NCBI RefSeq assembly: GCF_013177735.1
Contig: NZ_WOEZ01000238.1
Span: 1-34,191 of the forward strand
DNA from: Paraburkholderia elongata
GTDB taxonomy: Bacteria; Pseudomonadota; Gammaproteobacteria; Burkholderiales; Burkholderiaceae
Direction of reading: 5' to 3'
Length of the DNA: 34,191 nt
This document shows positions 22,762-30,227 of this stretch, in pieces (the stretch's first letter is position 1; each line of letters begins with the position of its first letter). The position numbers and the translations under genes were made by a program. The notes beneath the pieces are model-generated. The model made no database searches. It saw only the letters and a list, made by a program, of their open reading frames with translations, and was not told the DNA's origin.

Positions 22762-23712
22762 ATGCCACTCGACTCGAACTATCCACGCGATCTGATCGGC
22801 TACGGCCGCCACCCGGTGCAGGCGAACTGGCCGGGGCGAGCGCGTGTCGCGGTGCAATTCGTCCTGAACTACGAAGAAGGCGGTGAAAACTGCGTGCTGC
22901 ACGGCGACCCGGGCTCGGAGCAGTTTCTGTCGGAAATCGTTGGCGCGGCGTCTTATCCGGCACGTCACATGAGCATGGAGTCGATCTACGAATACGGCTC
23001 GCGGGCAGGCGTGTGGCGCATTCTGCGCGAATTCGAAAAGCGCAGCCTGCCGCTCACGGTGTTCGGCGTCGGCATGGCGATCGAACGGCATCCTGACCTC
23101 GCGCGCGCCTTCGTCGAACTCGGTCATGAGATCGCTTGCCACGGCTATCGCTGGATTCATTACCAGGACATGTCGCCGGAGAAAGAGGCGGAGCACATGC
23201 GCCTCGGCATGGAAGCGATCGAGCGCCTTACCGGCGAGCGCCCGCTCGGCTGGTACACCGGCCGCGACAGTCCCAACACGCATCGTCTGGTCGCCGAATA
23301 CGGCGGCTTCCTGTACGACTCGGATTACTACGGCGACGATCTGCCGTTTTGGATGGATGTCGAAGTGACGGGCGGCGCTAAGAGCCCGCAACTGATCGTG
23401 CCGTACACGCTCGACACCAACGATATGCGCTTTGCAAGCCCGCAAGGCTTCAACACCGCGGACCATTTCTTCACGTACCTGCGCGACGCATTCGACGTGC
23501 TCTACGAAGAAGGCGACGAAGCACCGAAGATGCTGTCGATCGGCATGCACTGCCGTCTGCTCGGCCGTCCGGGGCGTTTCCGTGCGCTGCAACGTTTTCT
23601 CGACCATATCGAACAGCACGATCGCGTGTGGGTGACGCGGCGCGTCGATATCGCGCGTCACTGGCGCGAACATCACCCTTACCAACAAAACAACCGCGGG
23701 GCAGCGGCATGA
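22762..23712 (+). CDS. puuE: Allantoinase PuuE (polysaccharide-deacetylase fold)
   Basis: 316 residues. It belongs to the cofactor-independent allantoinases of the NodB/polysaccharide-deacetylase fold, not the metal amidohydrolase AllB. Recognisable parts are YPRDLIGYGRHPVQANWPG at the N-terminus, VQFVLNYEEGGENCVLHGD, MSMESIYEYGSRAGVWRILREF, LGHEIACHGYRWIHYQDM, TGRDSPNTHRLVAEYGGFLYDSDYYGDDLPFW and a C-terminal MLSIGMHCRLLGRPGRFRAL segment. It hydrolyses (S)-allantoin to allantoate. The stop overlaps the uraD start (ATGA), and alc and allA follow, giving a four-gene operon for the lower urate pathway. Confidence 0.95.
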   Translation: MPLDSNYPRDLIGYGRHPVQANWPGRARVAVQFVLNYEEGGENCVLHGDPGSEQFLSEIVGAASYPARHMSMESIYEYGSRAGVWRILREFEKRSLPLTVFGVGMAIERHPDLARAFVELGHEIACHGYRWIHYQDMSPEKEAEHMRLGMEAIERLTGERPLGWYTGRDSPNTHRLVAEYGGFLYDSDYYGDDLPFWMDVEVTGGAKSPQLIVPYTLDTNDMRFASPQGFNTADHFFTYLRDAFDVLYEEGDEAPKMLSIGMHCRLLGRPGRFRALQRFLDHIEQHDRVWVTRRVDIARHWREHHPYQQNNRGAAA

Positions 23713-24230
23713 AGGCGATGCAATACACTCTGGACCAACTCAACAGCACCTCGACCGACGCGTTCGTCGCGGCGCTGTCGGGCATTTTCGAGCACTCGCC
23801 GTGGGTCGCGGAAATCGCCGCGCAACAACGGCCGTTTGCCAGCATCGACGAACTGCATAGCAAGATGTCGAACATCGTCGAGACTGCCGGTGAAGAGAAA
23901 CAACTGGCGTTGATCAACGCCCACCCGGAGCTCGCCGGCAAGGCTGCGGTGCGCGGCGAGCTGACGGCCGAATCCACGCGTGAGCAAAGCGGCGCGGGCC
24001 TCGCTCAGTGCACGCAGGAAGAATTCGACAAACTGGTCGCGTTGAACAGCGCCTATCGCGAGAAGTTCGGCTTTCCGTTCATCCTCGCGGTGCGCGGTTA
24101 CGACCGCCACGGCATCATCGCGAACTTCGAGGCGCGCGTGAACAACAGCCGCCCGGATGAATTGCGTGCCAGCCTCGATCAGATCTACCGCATCGCACGT
24201 TTCCGGCTCGACGACCTGATCGACGCGTAA
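23709..24230 (+). CDS. uraD: OHCU decarboxylase
   Basis: 173 residues from the ATG that overlaps the puuE stop by 4 bp. It decarboxylates 2-oxo-4-hydroxy-4-carboxy-5-ureidoimidazoline to (S)-allantoin. Characteristic segments are FVAALSGIFEHSPWVAE with the catalytic His, LHSKMSNIVETAGEEKQLALINAHPELAGKAA, LTAESTREQSGAGL, and NSAYREKFGFPFILAVRG. All these match the small helical UraD family. It acts directly after UraH (encoded at 29347) and before PuuE. Confidence 0.95.
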   Translation: MKAMQYTLDQLNSTSTDAFVAALSGIFEHSPWVAEIAAQQRPFASIDELHSKMSNIVETAGEEKQLALINAHPELAGKAAVRGELTAESTREQSGAGLAQCTQEEFDKLVALNSAYREKFGFPFILAVRGYDRHGIIANFEARVNNSRPDELRASLDQIYRIARFRLDDLIDA

Positions 24231-24258
24231 GGCTTAACTACGCGTCGCGAACCTCGAA

Positions 24259-24275
24259 CTGAAACGTTTTTTCAG
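24259..24275. promoter_or_regulatory. Inverted repeat CTGAAA-N5-TTTCAG between uraD and alc
   Basis: CTGAAACGTTTTTTCAG is a perfect 6-bp inverted repeat with a 5-bp centre and contains the self-complementary core AAACGTTT typical of LacI/PurR-type operators. It lies in the 72-bp gap before the second alc. It may be an internal operator or an mRNA hairpin. Confidence 0.35.
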
Positions 24276-24302
24276 CACTAACAAACATTAAGGAAGACAA
24301 AG

Positions 24303-25316
24303 ATGGCACTCCCGATTCTCGACCCCAACGCACCGGATTTCACGCGCCGCTATGTGAACCTGGCGGACCCGCGTCTGGGCGCGCAGGCGCTCGAGGCCAG
24401 CGACGATTTCTTCGCACCGAAGGAACGTATGCTGAATCCGGAGCCGGCCGTCTTCATTCCGGGCAAGTACGACGACAACGGCAAGTGGATGGACGGCTGG
24501 GAAACGCGCCGCAAGCGCGCCAACGGTTACGACTGGTGCGTCGTGAAACTCGCGCGTCCGGGCGTGATCAAGGGTCTCGACCTCGACACCAGCCACTTCA
24601 CGGGCAACTTCCCGCCGGCGGCTTCGGTCGAGGCTGCTCGAGTCGTGGACGGCGTGCCGAACCAGTCGACGCAATGGACCGAAATCGTCCCGTCGACCAC
24701 GCTGCAAGGCAACAGCCACCACTATCACGAAGTCAGCGACGCGAACGCTTACACGCACCTGCGCGTGAACATCTACCCGGACGGCGGTATTGCGCGTCTG
24801 CGTGTGTATGGCCAGCCGCAAGTCGACTGGGCAGGCGCAAGCCGCACCGAGCAGTTCGATCTGGCCGCGATGGAAAACGGCGCGTATCTGGTCGCGGCGA
24901 ACAACCAGCACTTCGGCGCAGCGTCGACGATTCTGATGCCGGGCCGCGGCGTGAACATGGGCGACGGCTGGGAAACGCGCCGCCGCCGTGAACCGGGCAA
25001 CGACTGGGCAATCGTCGCGCTGGCGCAACCGGGCGTGATCAGGAAGATCGAAGTCGATACGGCTCACTTCAAGGGCAACTATCCGGACCGTTGCTCGATC
25101 CAGGCCGCGTATGTAACGGGCGGCACGGACAGCTCGCTGATCACGCAAGCCATGTTCTGGCCGGTGCTGCTGGGCGAACAGAAGCTGAAGATGGACAACC
25201 AGCACTATTTCGAAAGCGAAATCGCCGCATTGGGTCCGGTCACGCACGTGCGCTTCAATATCATTCCGGACGGCGGCGTGTCGCGTCTGCGTCTGTGGGG
25301 CACGCTCGCATCATGA
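24303..25316 (+). CDS. alc: Allantoicase, copy 2 (purine operon)
   Basis: 337 residues with the double allantoicase domain: MDGWETRRKRANGYDWC and LDTSHFTGNFPPAAS in the first half, GDGWETRRRREPGNDW and VDTAHFKGNYPDRCS in the second, each half ending HLRVNIYPDGG or HVRFNIIPDGG. It converts allantoate to ureidoglycolate and urea. AAGGAAGA precedes the ATG. Lying in the puuE-uraD-alc-allA order, this is probably the native housekeeping copy, whereas the diverged copy at 6656 sits among PHB genes. The stop overlaps the allA start by 4 bp. Confidence 0.95.
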   Translation: MALPILDPNAPDFTRRYVNLADPRLGAQALEASDDFFAPKERMLNPEPAVFIPGKYDDNGKWMDGWETRRKRANGYDWCVVKLARPGVIKGLDLDTSHFTGNFPPAASVEAARVVDGVPNQSTQWTEIVPSTTLQGNSHHYHEVSDANAYTHLRVNIYPDGGIARLRVYGQPQVDWAGASRTEQFDLAAMENGAYLVAANNQHFGAASTILMPGRGVNMGDGWETRRRREPGNDWAIVALAQPGVIRKIEVDTAHFKGNYPDRCSIQAAYVTGGTDSSLITQAMFWPVLLGEQKLKMDNQHYFESEIAALGPVTHVRFNIIPDGGVSRLRLWGTLAS

Positions 25317-25825
25317 AAACGCTGGTCATCGAACCCTTGACGAAGGAAGCGTTCGCCGCATTCGGCGACGTGGTCGAACTCGAAGGCGCGAAGCAGATTC
25401 CGATCAACCTCGGCACCACGATCCGCTATCACGATCTCGCGAATGTGGACGTGACCGACGAGAACGGCCGTACGCTGGTGAACCTGTTTCGCGGGCAGCC
25501 GCGCACGTTGCCGTTCGAAGTGAAGATGCTCGAACGTCATCCGCTGGGCAGCCAGGCCTTCGTGCCGCTGAACGACAAGCCGTATCTGGTGGTCGTGGCG
25601 CCGGCGGGCGAACTGGATCCGACACAGATTCGTGCGTTCGTGACGAGCGGCTGGCAAGGTGTGAACTATGCGAAGGGTGTCTGGCATCATCCGCTGATCG
25701 CACTGGGCGACGTGAGCGACTTTATCGTCGTCGATCGTGGCGGCGATGGACTCAACCTGAACGAGCAGGATTTGGCCGAGTCGTTCTGGCTCACTGAAGA
25801 CGCGTTGAGCGCGGTGAGCGTTTGA
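25313..25825 (+). CDS. allA: Ureidoglycolate lyase, copy 2
   Basis: 170 residues from the ATG overlapping the alc stop. AllA marks: LTKEAFAAFGDVVELEG, IRYHDLANVDV, MLERHPLGSQAFVPL, YLVVVAPAGELD, RAFVTSGWQGVNYAKGVWHHPL and FIVVDRGG. It releases glyoxylate and urea from ureidoglycolate and is the last gene of the operon, followed by a strong bidirectional terminator. It differs from the 7678 copy at roughly half of positions by eye, so the two AllA genes are old duplicates or of separate origin. Confidence 0.95.
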   Translation: MKTLVIEPLTKEAFAAFGDVVELEGAKQIPINLGTTIRYHDLANVDVTDENGRTLVNLFRGQPRTLPFEVKMLERHPLGSQAFVPLNDKPYLVVVAPAGELDPTQIRAFVTSGWQGVNYAKGVWHHPLIALGDVSDFIVVDRGGDGLNLNEQDLAESFWLTEDALSAVSV

Positions 25826-25865
25826 GGCCGTTGCCTTAGCGTAGTACGTTGAGCAGGTTGGTTGT

Positions 25866-25902
25866 AAAAAAAGCCCACAGTACATGCTGTGGGCTTTTTT
25901 TT
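25866..25902. terminator. Bidirectional terminator between allA and hipA
   Basis: Stem of 15 bp: A7 plus GCCCACAG (25866-25880) pairs with CTGTGGGC plus T7 (25887-25901), loop TACATG. The A-run and T-run make it work in both directions, for the purine operon (+) and for hipBA (-). Confidence 0.92.
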
Positions 25903-25933
25903 ACGGAAGACGAGCGCGAGGCCAAGAGATCTT

Positions 25934-27283
25934 TCAGCTACGCTTGCCTAGGAGCGGCGAGTGTCCGATCACTTCGCGCGCACGTTCCGCAGGCTCCGGC
26001 GCGGAGAACCCCGCGGCTTCCATTGCCGGGTTGAGTCCTTTGAATTGCAGGCTTTTCTTCGGCGATCGCAGCGACGCCACGCCGTCATCCCAGGCGTGAA
26101 GCATCTGTTTCGCCACGTTGCGCCATTGCGGCTCGTTGCGCGCCGCTTCAATCAGTTCGTGACCGACGGCGACCGCCGAATCGCACAACGCTTCGACCAT
26201 TTGCGCGTATTGCCGTGGCGCGATCCCCATGCGCGTGTTGAAAAAGCGCTCGAGGGTTTTGCCTGCCGCCCAGGTTTTACGGCCGTCGATCGGCAGGCCC
26301 GGCGGATTGGCTGCGAAACGCGGATAAGCCTGCGTCGTGACGATGTCATAGACAGGCGTGAACGCGACATCATCCACCGACGTGTAGAACAGCGCGACAT
26401 TCTTCGTATGGCAGTCCGCGTTGCGCACGACGTAGTTTGTCAGCAAGTGCCAGGCGAGATGCTCGAGTTGCTGCCGCATGCTGTCGCGATCGAGCAGGTA
26501 GGCTCGCGCGGCATTGAGCATTTTCTCGCTGGTCGAATTGTATTTTTCGTGCGGCGGCAAACCTAACAGGCCGCACATGTCTTCGACACCATAGGCTGGC
26601 AGCCCATGCGCATCGACGTCGAAGCGTTCGACGATCAGCACCCGACCATCGTCCGACATCTGCGTGCGCGCGACCGGCGCTACGCCGAGCCGTTCGAGCA
26701 CGCGCATCGAGTAGAACTCGTTGAAACCGAGAAACGGCGTGCTGTCGTCGGAGCCTTTGACGATGTGGCGGCTCGTTCGGATTGTCGGTTTGCCGAGCGG
26801 CATCGATGCGGACGTGCTGGGAGCTTCCGTCTGAGGTGCGATGAACTTCGGCACGGCGCCCGAGATGGCCGCGCGCGCATATTCGCGAACCAGTGCAGCG
26901 AAATGTTCGGCGGTGTTGTCACCGTGCAGGATGTCCTGCACATCTAGCGGTTGCAGTTCTGTGCCCGGCGCGACGCCTTCGGGCGTCACGGTGACGCGGC
27001 CAATCCCCATGGCGCCGACAACGGCAAGCAGCGACAGATCGGTGCCGTCGAGTAATGGACCGAATTGCTCGCGGATCAGATTCAGTAGGTAGCCCTCCGG
27101 CAGGTTTTGCCGGAAAAACGGATGCAGGTCGCGCGGCCAGCGCCAGGCTTCTTCGCGTACCGGCATGGTCAGACTGACGAAGTCGGCCGCTGTTGCGTCG
27201 CGATCGTATTTGAGGACGTAGTCGTCGCGCTCGCGAAACAGCGTAGCGACGTGCTTGCCCAGTACCTGAACGTCGAGCCTCAT
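25934..27283 (-). CDS. hipA: HipA-family serine/threonine kinase toxin
   Basis: 449 residues, full length. Segments in order are an N-terminal HipA domain (LPEGYLLNLI, DLSLLAVVGAMGIGRV), the ISGAVPKF loop (about 140-147), HIVKGSDD with the ATP-binding Lys176, GFNEFYSMRVLERLG, VERFDVD, and the catalytic loop NADCHTKN with Asp290 and Asn295. The metal-site Asp313 in VYDIVTTQAYP follows. All kinase residues look intact. HipA toxins phosphorylate translation factors such as glutamyl-tRNA synthetase and induce dormancy or persistence unless bound by HipB. The ATG overlaps the hipB stop by 4 bp. It is inserted between allA and puuD of the purine cluster, with no functional link to purines that I can see. 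The exact target is unknown. Confidence 0.93.
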   Translation of the reverse strand: MRLDVQVLGKHVATLFRERDDYVLKYDRDATAADFVSLTMPVREEAWRWPRDLHPFFRQNLPEGYLLNLIREQFGPLLDGTDLSLLAVVGAMGIGRVTVTPEGVAPGTELQPLDVQDILHGDNTAEHFAALVREYARAAISGAVPKFIAPQTEAPSTSASMPLGKPTIRTSRHIVKGSDDSTPFLGFNEFYSMRVLERLGVAPVARTQMSDDGRVLIVERFDVDAHGLPAYGVEDMCGLLGLPPHEKYNSTSEKMLNAARAYLLDRDSMRQQLEHLAWHLLTNYVVRNADCHTKNVALFYTSVDDVAFTPVYDIVTTQAYPRFAANPPGLPIDGRKTWAAGKTLERFFNTRMGIAPRQYAQMVEALCDSAVAVGHELIEAARNEPQWRNVAKQMLHAWDDGVASLRSPKKSLQFKGLNPAMEAAGFSAPEPAERAREVIGHSPLLGKRS

Positions 27284-27546
27284 GAGTTCACGTCCGGCAT
27301 GCGTTGTTCAGCCAGGATGTCTTCGAGCGTGCGCCCGTGACCATGCGCGACGAACTTGAGATCGTAGCCGGCCGCTTCGAGCAGACGCACGAGCACGGAC
27401 ACGCTCATATCGTTTTTGGCTAGCGTTTCCATACGTGCGACGGTGGTGCGAGCCACGCCCGCGCGGCGAGCCAATTCTTCTTGCGACAGGTGGCTTTCGC
27501 GCCGAACGGTCTTCAGCATGTCCGATACGTCAGCGAGATTGGTCAT
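27280..27546 (-). CDS. hipB: HipB-family HTH antitoxin
   Basis: 88 residues. The Xre-type HTH spans about residues 8-45 (MLKTVRRESHLSQEELARRAGVARTTVARMETL), and the C-terminal part LVRLLEAAGYDLKFVAHGHGRTLEDIL is typical of HipB. It neutralises HipA and, with it, represses the operon. The next gene starts on the last bases of this one. The start codon abuts the first of four copies of a 22-bp palindrome that extends through the upstream 136 bp, almost certainly the HipB operators. The leader is AT-rich relative to its surroundings. Confidence 0.93.
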   Translation of the reverse strand: MTNLADVSDMLKTVRRESHLSQEELARRAGVARTTVARMETLAKNDMSVSVLVRLLEAAGYDLKFVAHGHGRTLEDILAEQRMPDVNS

Positions 27547-27682
27547 TTGTGGCCCCAGGGCATCAAATTGGCAACTATTAGCTCATATTGTAGCCTATGA
27601 GACACAAATTGTTTTATGGTTTTGTGCCTTTCAGGCTACATTTCATCGAGTTTTATTCAATTTGTGTCCCTTGGGCTACAAA
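27546..27682 (-). promoter_or_regulatory. Four-copy 22-bp operator array of hipBA
   Basis: Four 22-bp sites of form TTTGTGNCC-N4-GGCTACAAA occur upstream of hipB. They are 27546-27567 (TTTGTGGCC/GGCATCAAA), 27587-27608 (ATTGTAGCC/AGACACAAA), 27621-27642 (TTTGTGCCT/GGCTACATT) and 27661-27682 (TTTGTGTCC/GGCTACAAA). Starts are 41, 34 and 40 bp apart. A TACAAT -10 candidate on the minus strand lies inside the second site. E. coli hipBA also has four operators, but with a different sequence (TATCC-N8-GGATA). Binding by HipB is inferred. Confidence 0.8.
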
Positions 27683-27724
27683 TCTAATTATCATTGTTGA
27701 TAGTCAACCCGACCGACTGGCCAA

Positions 27725-27763
27725 CAAAAAAGCGGGCTTCCCGCTTACGCGAAAAGCCCGCTT
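27725..27763 (-). terminator. Terminator after puuD
   Basis: On the minus strand, a 10-bp stem AAGCGGGCTT/AAGCCCGCTT with a 14-nt loop runs into a T-run (plus-strand A-run at 27726-27731). It lies about 45 bp beyond the puuD stop. It also separates puuD transcription from the hipBA control region. Confidence 0.85.
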
Positions 27764-27808
27764 CATGCTGTTTTGCCAAGCCGCCGGGCAACACGCCCGG
27801 CCAGCTCA

Positions 27809-29002
27809 TTACTTCACTGCACCGCCTTGGAACCACGCGGCGATCTTCATCCGCTCGTCGTCGGTCATGTGCGTGACGTTGCCCAGCGGCATTGCCTTCA
27901 ATGTCACCGCCTGCTGATAGATCCGCTGTGCGTTCTGCGAGATCTCGTCCGGCGTATCCAGCAACACGCCGGCCGGGGCGCTGCCCATCATCGTCGGATG
28001 GGCGGAGTGGCATGCCACGCAGCGCTGTTGCAGCAGCGGCGCGATATCGGCCACCTTGACCACCGGCGCATTCGCAGCCTGTGCTTGCGGCACGACCGGC
28101 TTCGGCATCGTCCAGAAGAGGGCGGCGAACATCAGCACGATACCGACCAACGGCAGGTACCACAGCACCTGGCCACGGTGACGCATCACGAAGAACTGGC
28201 GAATCAGCGCGCCGGCCAGCATGATGATCACGAGTACGGCCCAGTTATACGGGTGCGTGTAAGTCATCGCGTAGTGGTTCGACAGCATCGCGAACACCAC
28301 CGGCAGCGTGACATACGTGTTGTGGACCGAGCGTTGCTTACCGCGCTTGCCGTAGGTCGGGTTCGGCGTTTCGCCCTTGAGCATCGCGGCAACCATCTTG
28401 CGCTGACCCGGGATGATCACGAAGAAGACGTTCGCCGACATGATCGTTGCCAGCATCGCGCCCATGATCAGGTAAGCCGCACGGCCAGCGAAGATATGGC
28501 ACGCCAGGTACGCAGCGATCAGCACATAGGCGCCGACGCAGATGCCGAGCACCTTGTCTTTGTTGCCGAGGATACGGCACAGCGAGTCGTAGACGATCCA
28601 GCCCGCGGCGAGGAAGCCGAGTGCCGACGCAACAGCCACGACCGGACCCATGTCGAGCACGTTCTTGTCGATCAGGTACGTGGACGGCGAGAACAGATAC
28701 AGCACGGTGAAGAGACCGAAGCCCGACAGCCACGTGGTGTACGAGGGCCACTTCGACCAGTGCAGGTCGTCCGGCATTTCCGGCGGCGCGACGGTGTACT
28801 TCTGCATGTTGTAGAAGCCGCCGCCATGCACGTGCCACAGTTCGCCGAACACACCGCGCTTGCGCTGGTTCGGGTCCGTTGGTGGTTTCAGGCTGTTGTC
28901 CAGCGCGACGAAATAGAACGATTCGCCGATCCATGCAATCGCGGCGATGACGTGGAACCAGCGAATCGCCAGATTCAGCCAGTCAGTGATAAAGCCTTCC
29001 AT
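27809..29002 (-). CDS. puuD: Membrane urate oxidase PuuD with cytochrome c domain
   Basis: 397 residues from the ATG behind GGAGGAG; a longer frame upstream lacks this. The N-terminal part begins MEGFITDWLNLAIRWFHVIAAIAWIGESFYF and has about eight membrane segments, with conserved His residues in ELWHVHGGGFY and SNHYAMTY. The C-terminal tail is a cytochrome c domain with haem motif Cys328-Val-Ala-Cys331-His332 and a Met-rich AMPLGNVTHM ligand region. PuuD oxidises urate to 5-hydroxyisourate and passes electrons to the respiratory chain, without producing H2O2 as uricase does. It is transcribed opposite to the puuE operon, between hipBA and uraH. Confidence 0.95.
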   Translation of the reverse strand: MEGFITDWLNLAIRWFHVIAAIAWIGESFYFVALDNSLKPPTDPNQRKRGVFGELWHVHGGGFYNMQKYTVAPPEMPDDLHWSKWPSYTTWLSGFGLFTVLYLFSPSTYLIDKNVLDMGPVVAVASALGFLAAGWIVYDSLCRILGNKDKVLGICVGAYVLIAAYLACHIFAGRAAYLIMGAMLATIMSANVFFVIIPGQRKMVAAMLKGETPNPTYGKRGKQRSVHNTYVTLPVVFAMLSNHYAMTYTHPYNWAVLVIIMLAGALIRQFFVMRHRGQVLWYLPLVGIVLMFAALFWTMPKPVVPQAQAANAPVVKVADIAPLLQQRCVACHSAHPTMMGSAPAGVLLDTPDEISQNAQRIYQQAVTLKAMPLGNVTHMTDDERMKIAAWFQGGAVK

Positions 29003-29346
29003 GAAACTCCTCCACTTCTGATTCGTTGTACGCGCAACGACGCTTGTGCCTTGATTGCGCCTTCGGTGACCCGGCTGACGGGTCGTCGGCATGCATGGCG
29101 TCGCCGCACAGACTGCGGGGTGTCCCCCAAGGGGACTTCTTTCAGGGCGAAAGACGCGGTGCGCTCAGTTCGCACGCGCCGTTTTTTATCGGAACGTCAG
29201 GTCGGGTCGCTCGCGTTCGATTGCGCTTCGCGGGTGTCTCCAAGGATCCGCACAGTGCAATCGGGCGCGCTCGGAAATACAGCGCGACTTCAACCTCGCC
29301 GTCCTCCAACACCTATCGAAAACGCCGGGGGCGCTCAGTTGCCCCC
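29003..29346. other. Non-coding spacer between uraH and puuD
   Basis: 344 bp with no convincing gene. Directly after the uraH stop (minus strand) a GGGGGC/GCCCCC stem (29327-29346) with a following GGCGTTTT could be a terminator. The 10-mer GCGCTCAGTT appears twice, at 29160-29169 and 29331-29340. The block 29110-29160 (including TGTCCCCCAAGGGGACTTC) reads like one of the dispersed intergenic repeats of Burkholderia genomes, which I cannot verify here. The puuD promoter should lie at its left end. Confidence 0.35.
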
Positions 29347-29700
29347 TTAGCTGCCCCGATAGGTGCTGTACGACCACGGCGACACCAGCAGCGGCACGTG
29401 ATAGTGCGCGCCGGCATCGGCCACGCCGAACCGCAATACAACGCGATCGACGAAACGCGGCTCCGGCACCTTCGTGCCGATCGATGCAAAGTAATCGCCG
29501 GCGCCGAACACGAGTTCGTATTCGCCGGCGACCAATGCGTCGCCTTCGAGCAGCGGCTGGTCGCAGCGGCCGTCGTCATTGGTGGTGGTGGTTTTGAGCG
29601 CGCGGCGAGTGTCGCCGGAGAGCGCAAAGAGTTCGACCTTGATGCCTGCGCCGGGACGGCCGTTCGCGGTGTCGAGCACATGGGTAGTGAGCTTTCCCAT
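29347..29700 (-). CDS. uraH: 5-hydroxyisourate hydrolase (transthyretin-like)
   Basis: 117 residues from the ATG preceded by AAGGAAAA. The protein starts MGKLTTHVLDTANGRPG, with the conserved His7, and ends with the YRGS tetrapeptide that distinguishes HIU hydrolases from transthyretin. LFALSGDTRRALKTTTTNDDGRCD and the GEYELVFGAGDYF segment complete the fold. It hydrolyses 5-hydroxyisourate, the PuuD product, to OHCU, the UraD substrate. It lies upstream of puuD on the same strand, but 344 bp away, so it may be transcribed separately. Confidence 0.95.
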   Translation of the reverse strand: MGKLTTHVLDTANGRPGAGIKVELFALSGDTRRALKTTTTNDDGRCDQPLLEGDALVAGEYELVFGAGDYFASIGTKVPEPRFVDRVVLRFGVADAGAHYHVPLLVSPWSYSTYRGS

Positions 29701-30227
29701 TCGCAATTTTCCTTATGTGAATGCGAGGTTTCGGCGGCGGCCCGATCCAGAATACGTTGCGGCGGATCGAGGCTCCACGTCAGTGGCTACATACCCGTCG
29801 GCGAATTGAAGCGAGCGCCGTGGCAGCCATTGTAAAAAGGATGTTCCCATCAGCGCGCGCGAGATAGGAAAGATAATACCTGGCGCATGACAGACAGCCT
29901 GTTGAAAGCCGTATCGAGTCGATTTGTTCGACTATTGCCCTGTATTTAATCGTATTGGCGGATCGTACCGGTGCCAAAAAGGCCCACTATATCGGTAGCG
30001 TGAGGTTGAGTATCGCACTGGCGCGAGTTGTCAGCATTATTTTGGCCGTCGAAGGTTACACCCGTGCGCTGCAGCAAACGTGAGTGAAGCGCGGCACACC
30101 CCGAAGACGGCGGAAATACGCTGGGTAACCGGGCCAACGGCGTTCGACGGGACGCGGCGGCACGGTTGGCGTGCCGCCCCATCGCGTTCGAACGGCTTTG
30201 CACGGAAGCAATAAAGCGGAGAAACGA
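29701..30227. other. Divergent intergenic region between uraH and the guanine deaminase gene
   Basis: 527 bp without a convincing gene, expected to hold two divergent promoters. The visible element is a perfect inverted repeat AGTCGA-TTTGT-TCGACT at 29917-29933, in locally AT-rich sequence (29860-30010). TAATAC near 29875 and TATTTAAT near 29942 are possible -10 elements, without strong -35 partners. The half-site GTCGAT is shared with the hairpin upstream of the NCS1 permease (20078-20098). Confidence 0.4.

Noticed and set aside
27773..29350. 525-codon plus-strand frame opposite puuD
   Set aside because: PuuD on the minus strand has membrane segments and a haem motif; the plus product is His/Arg-rich without any family mark.
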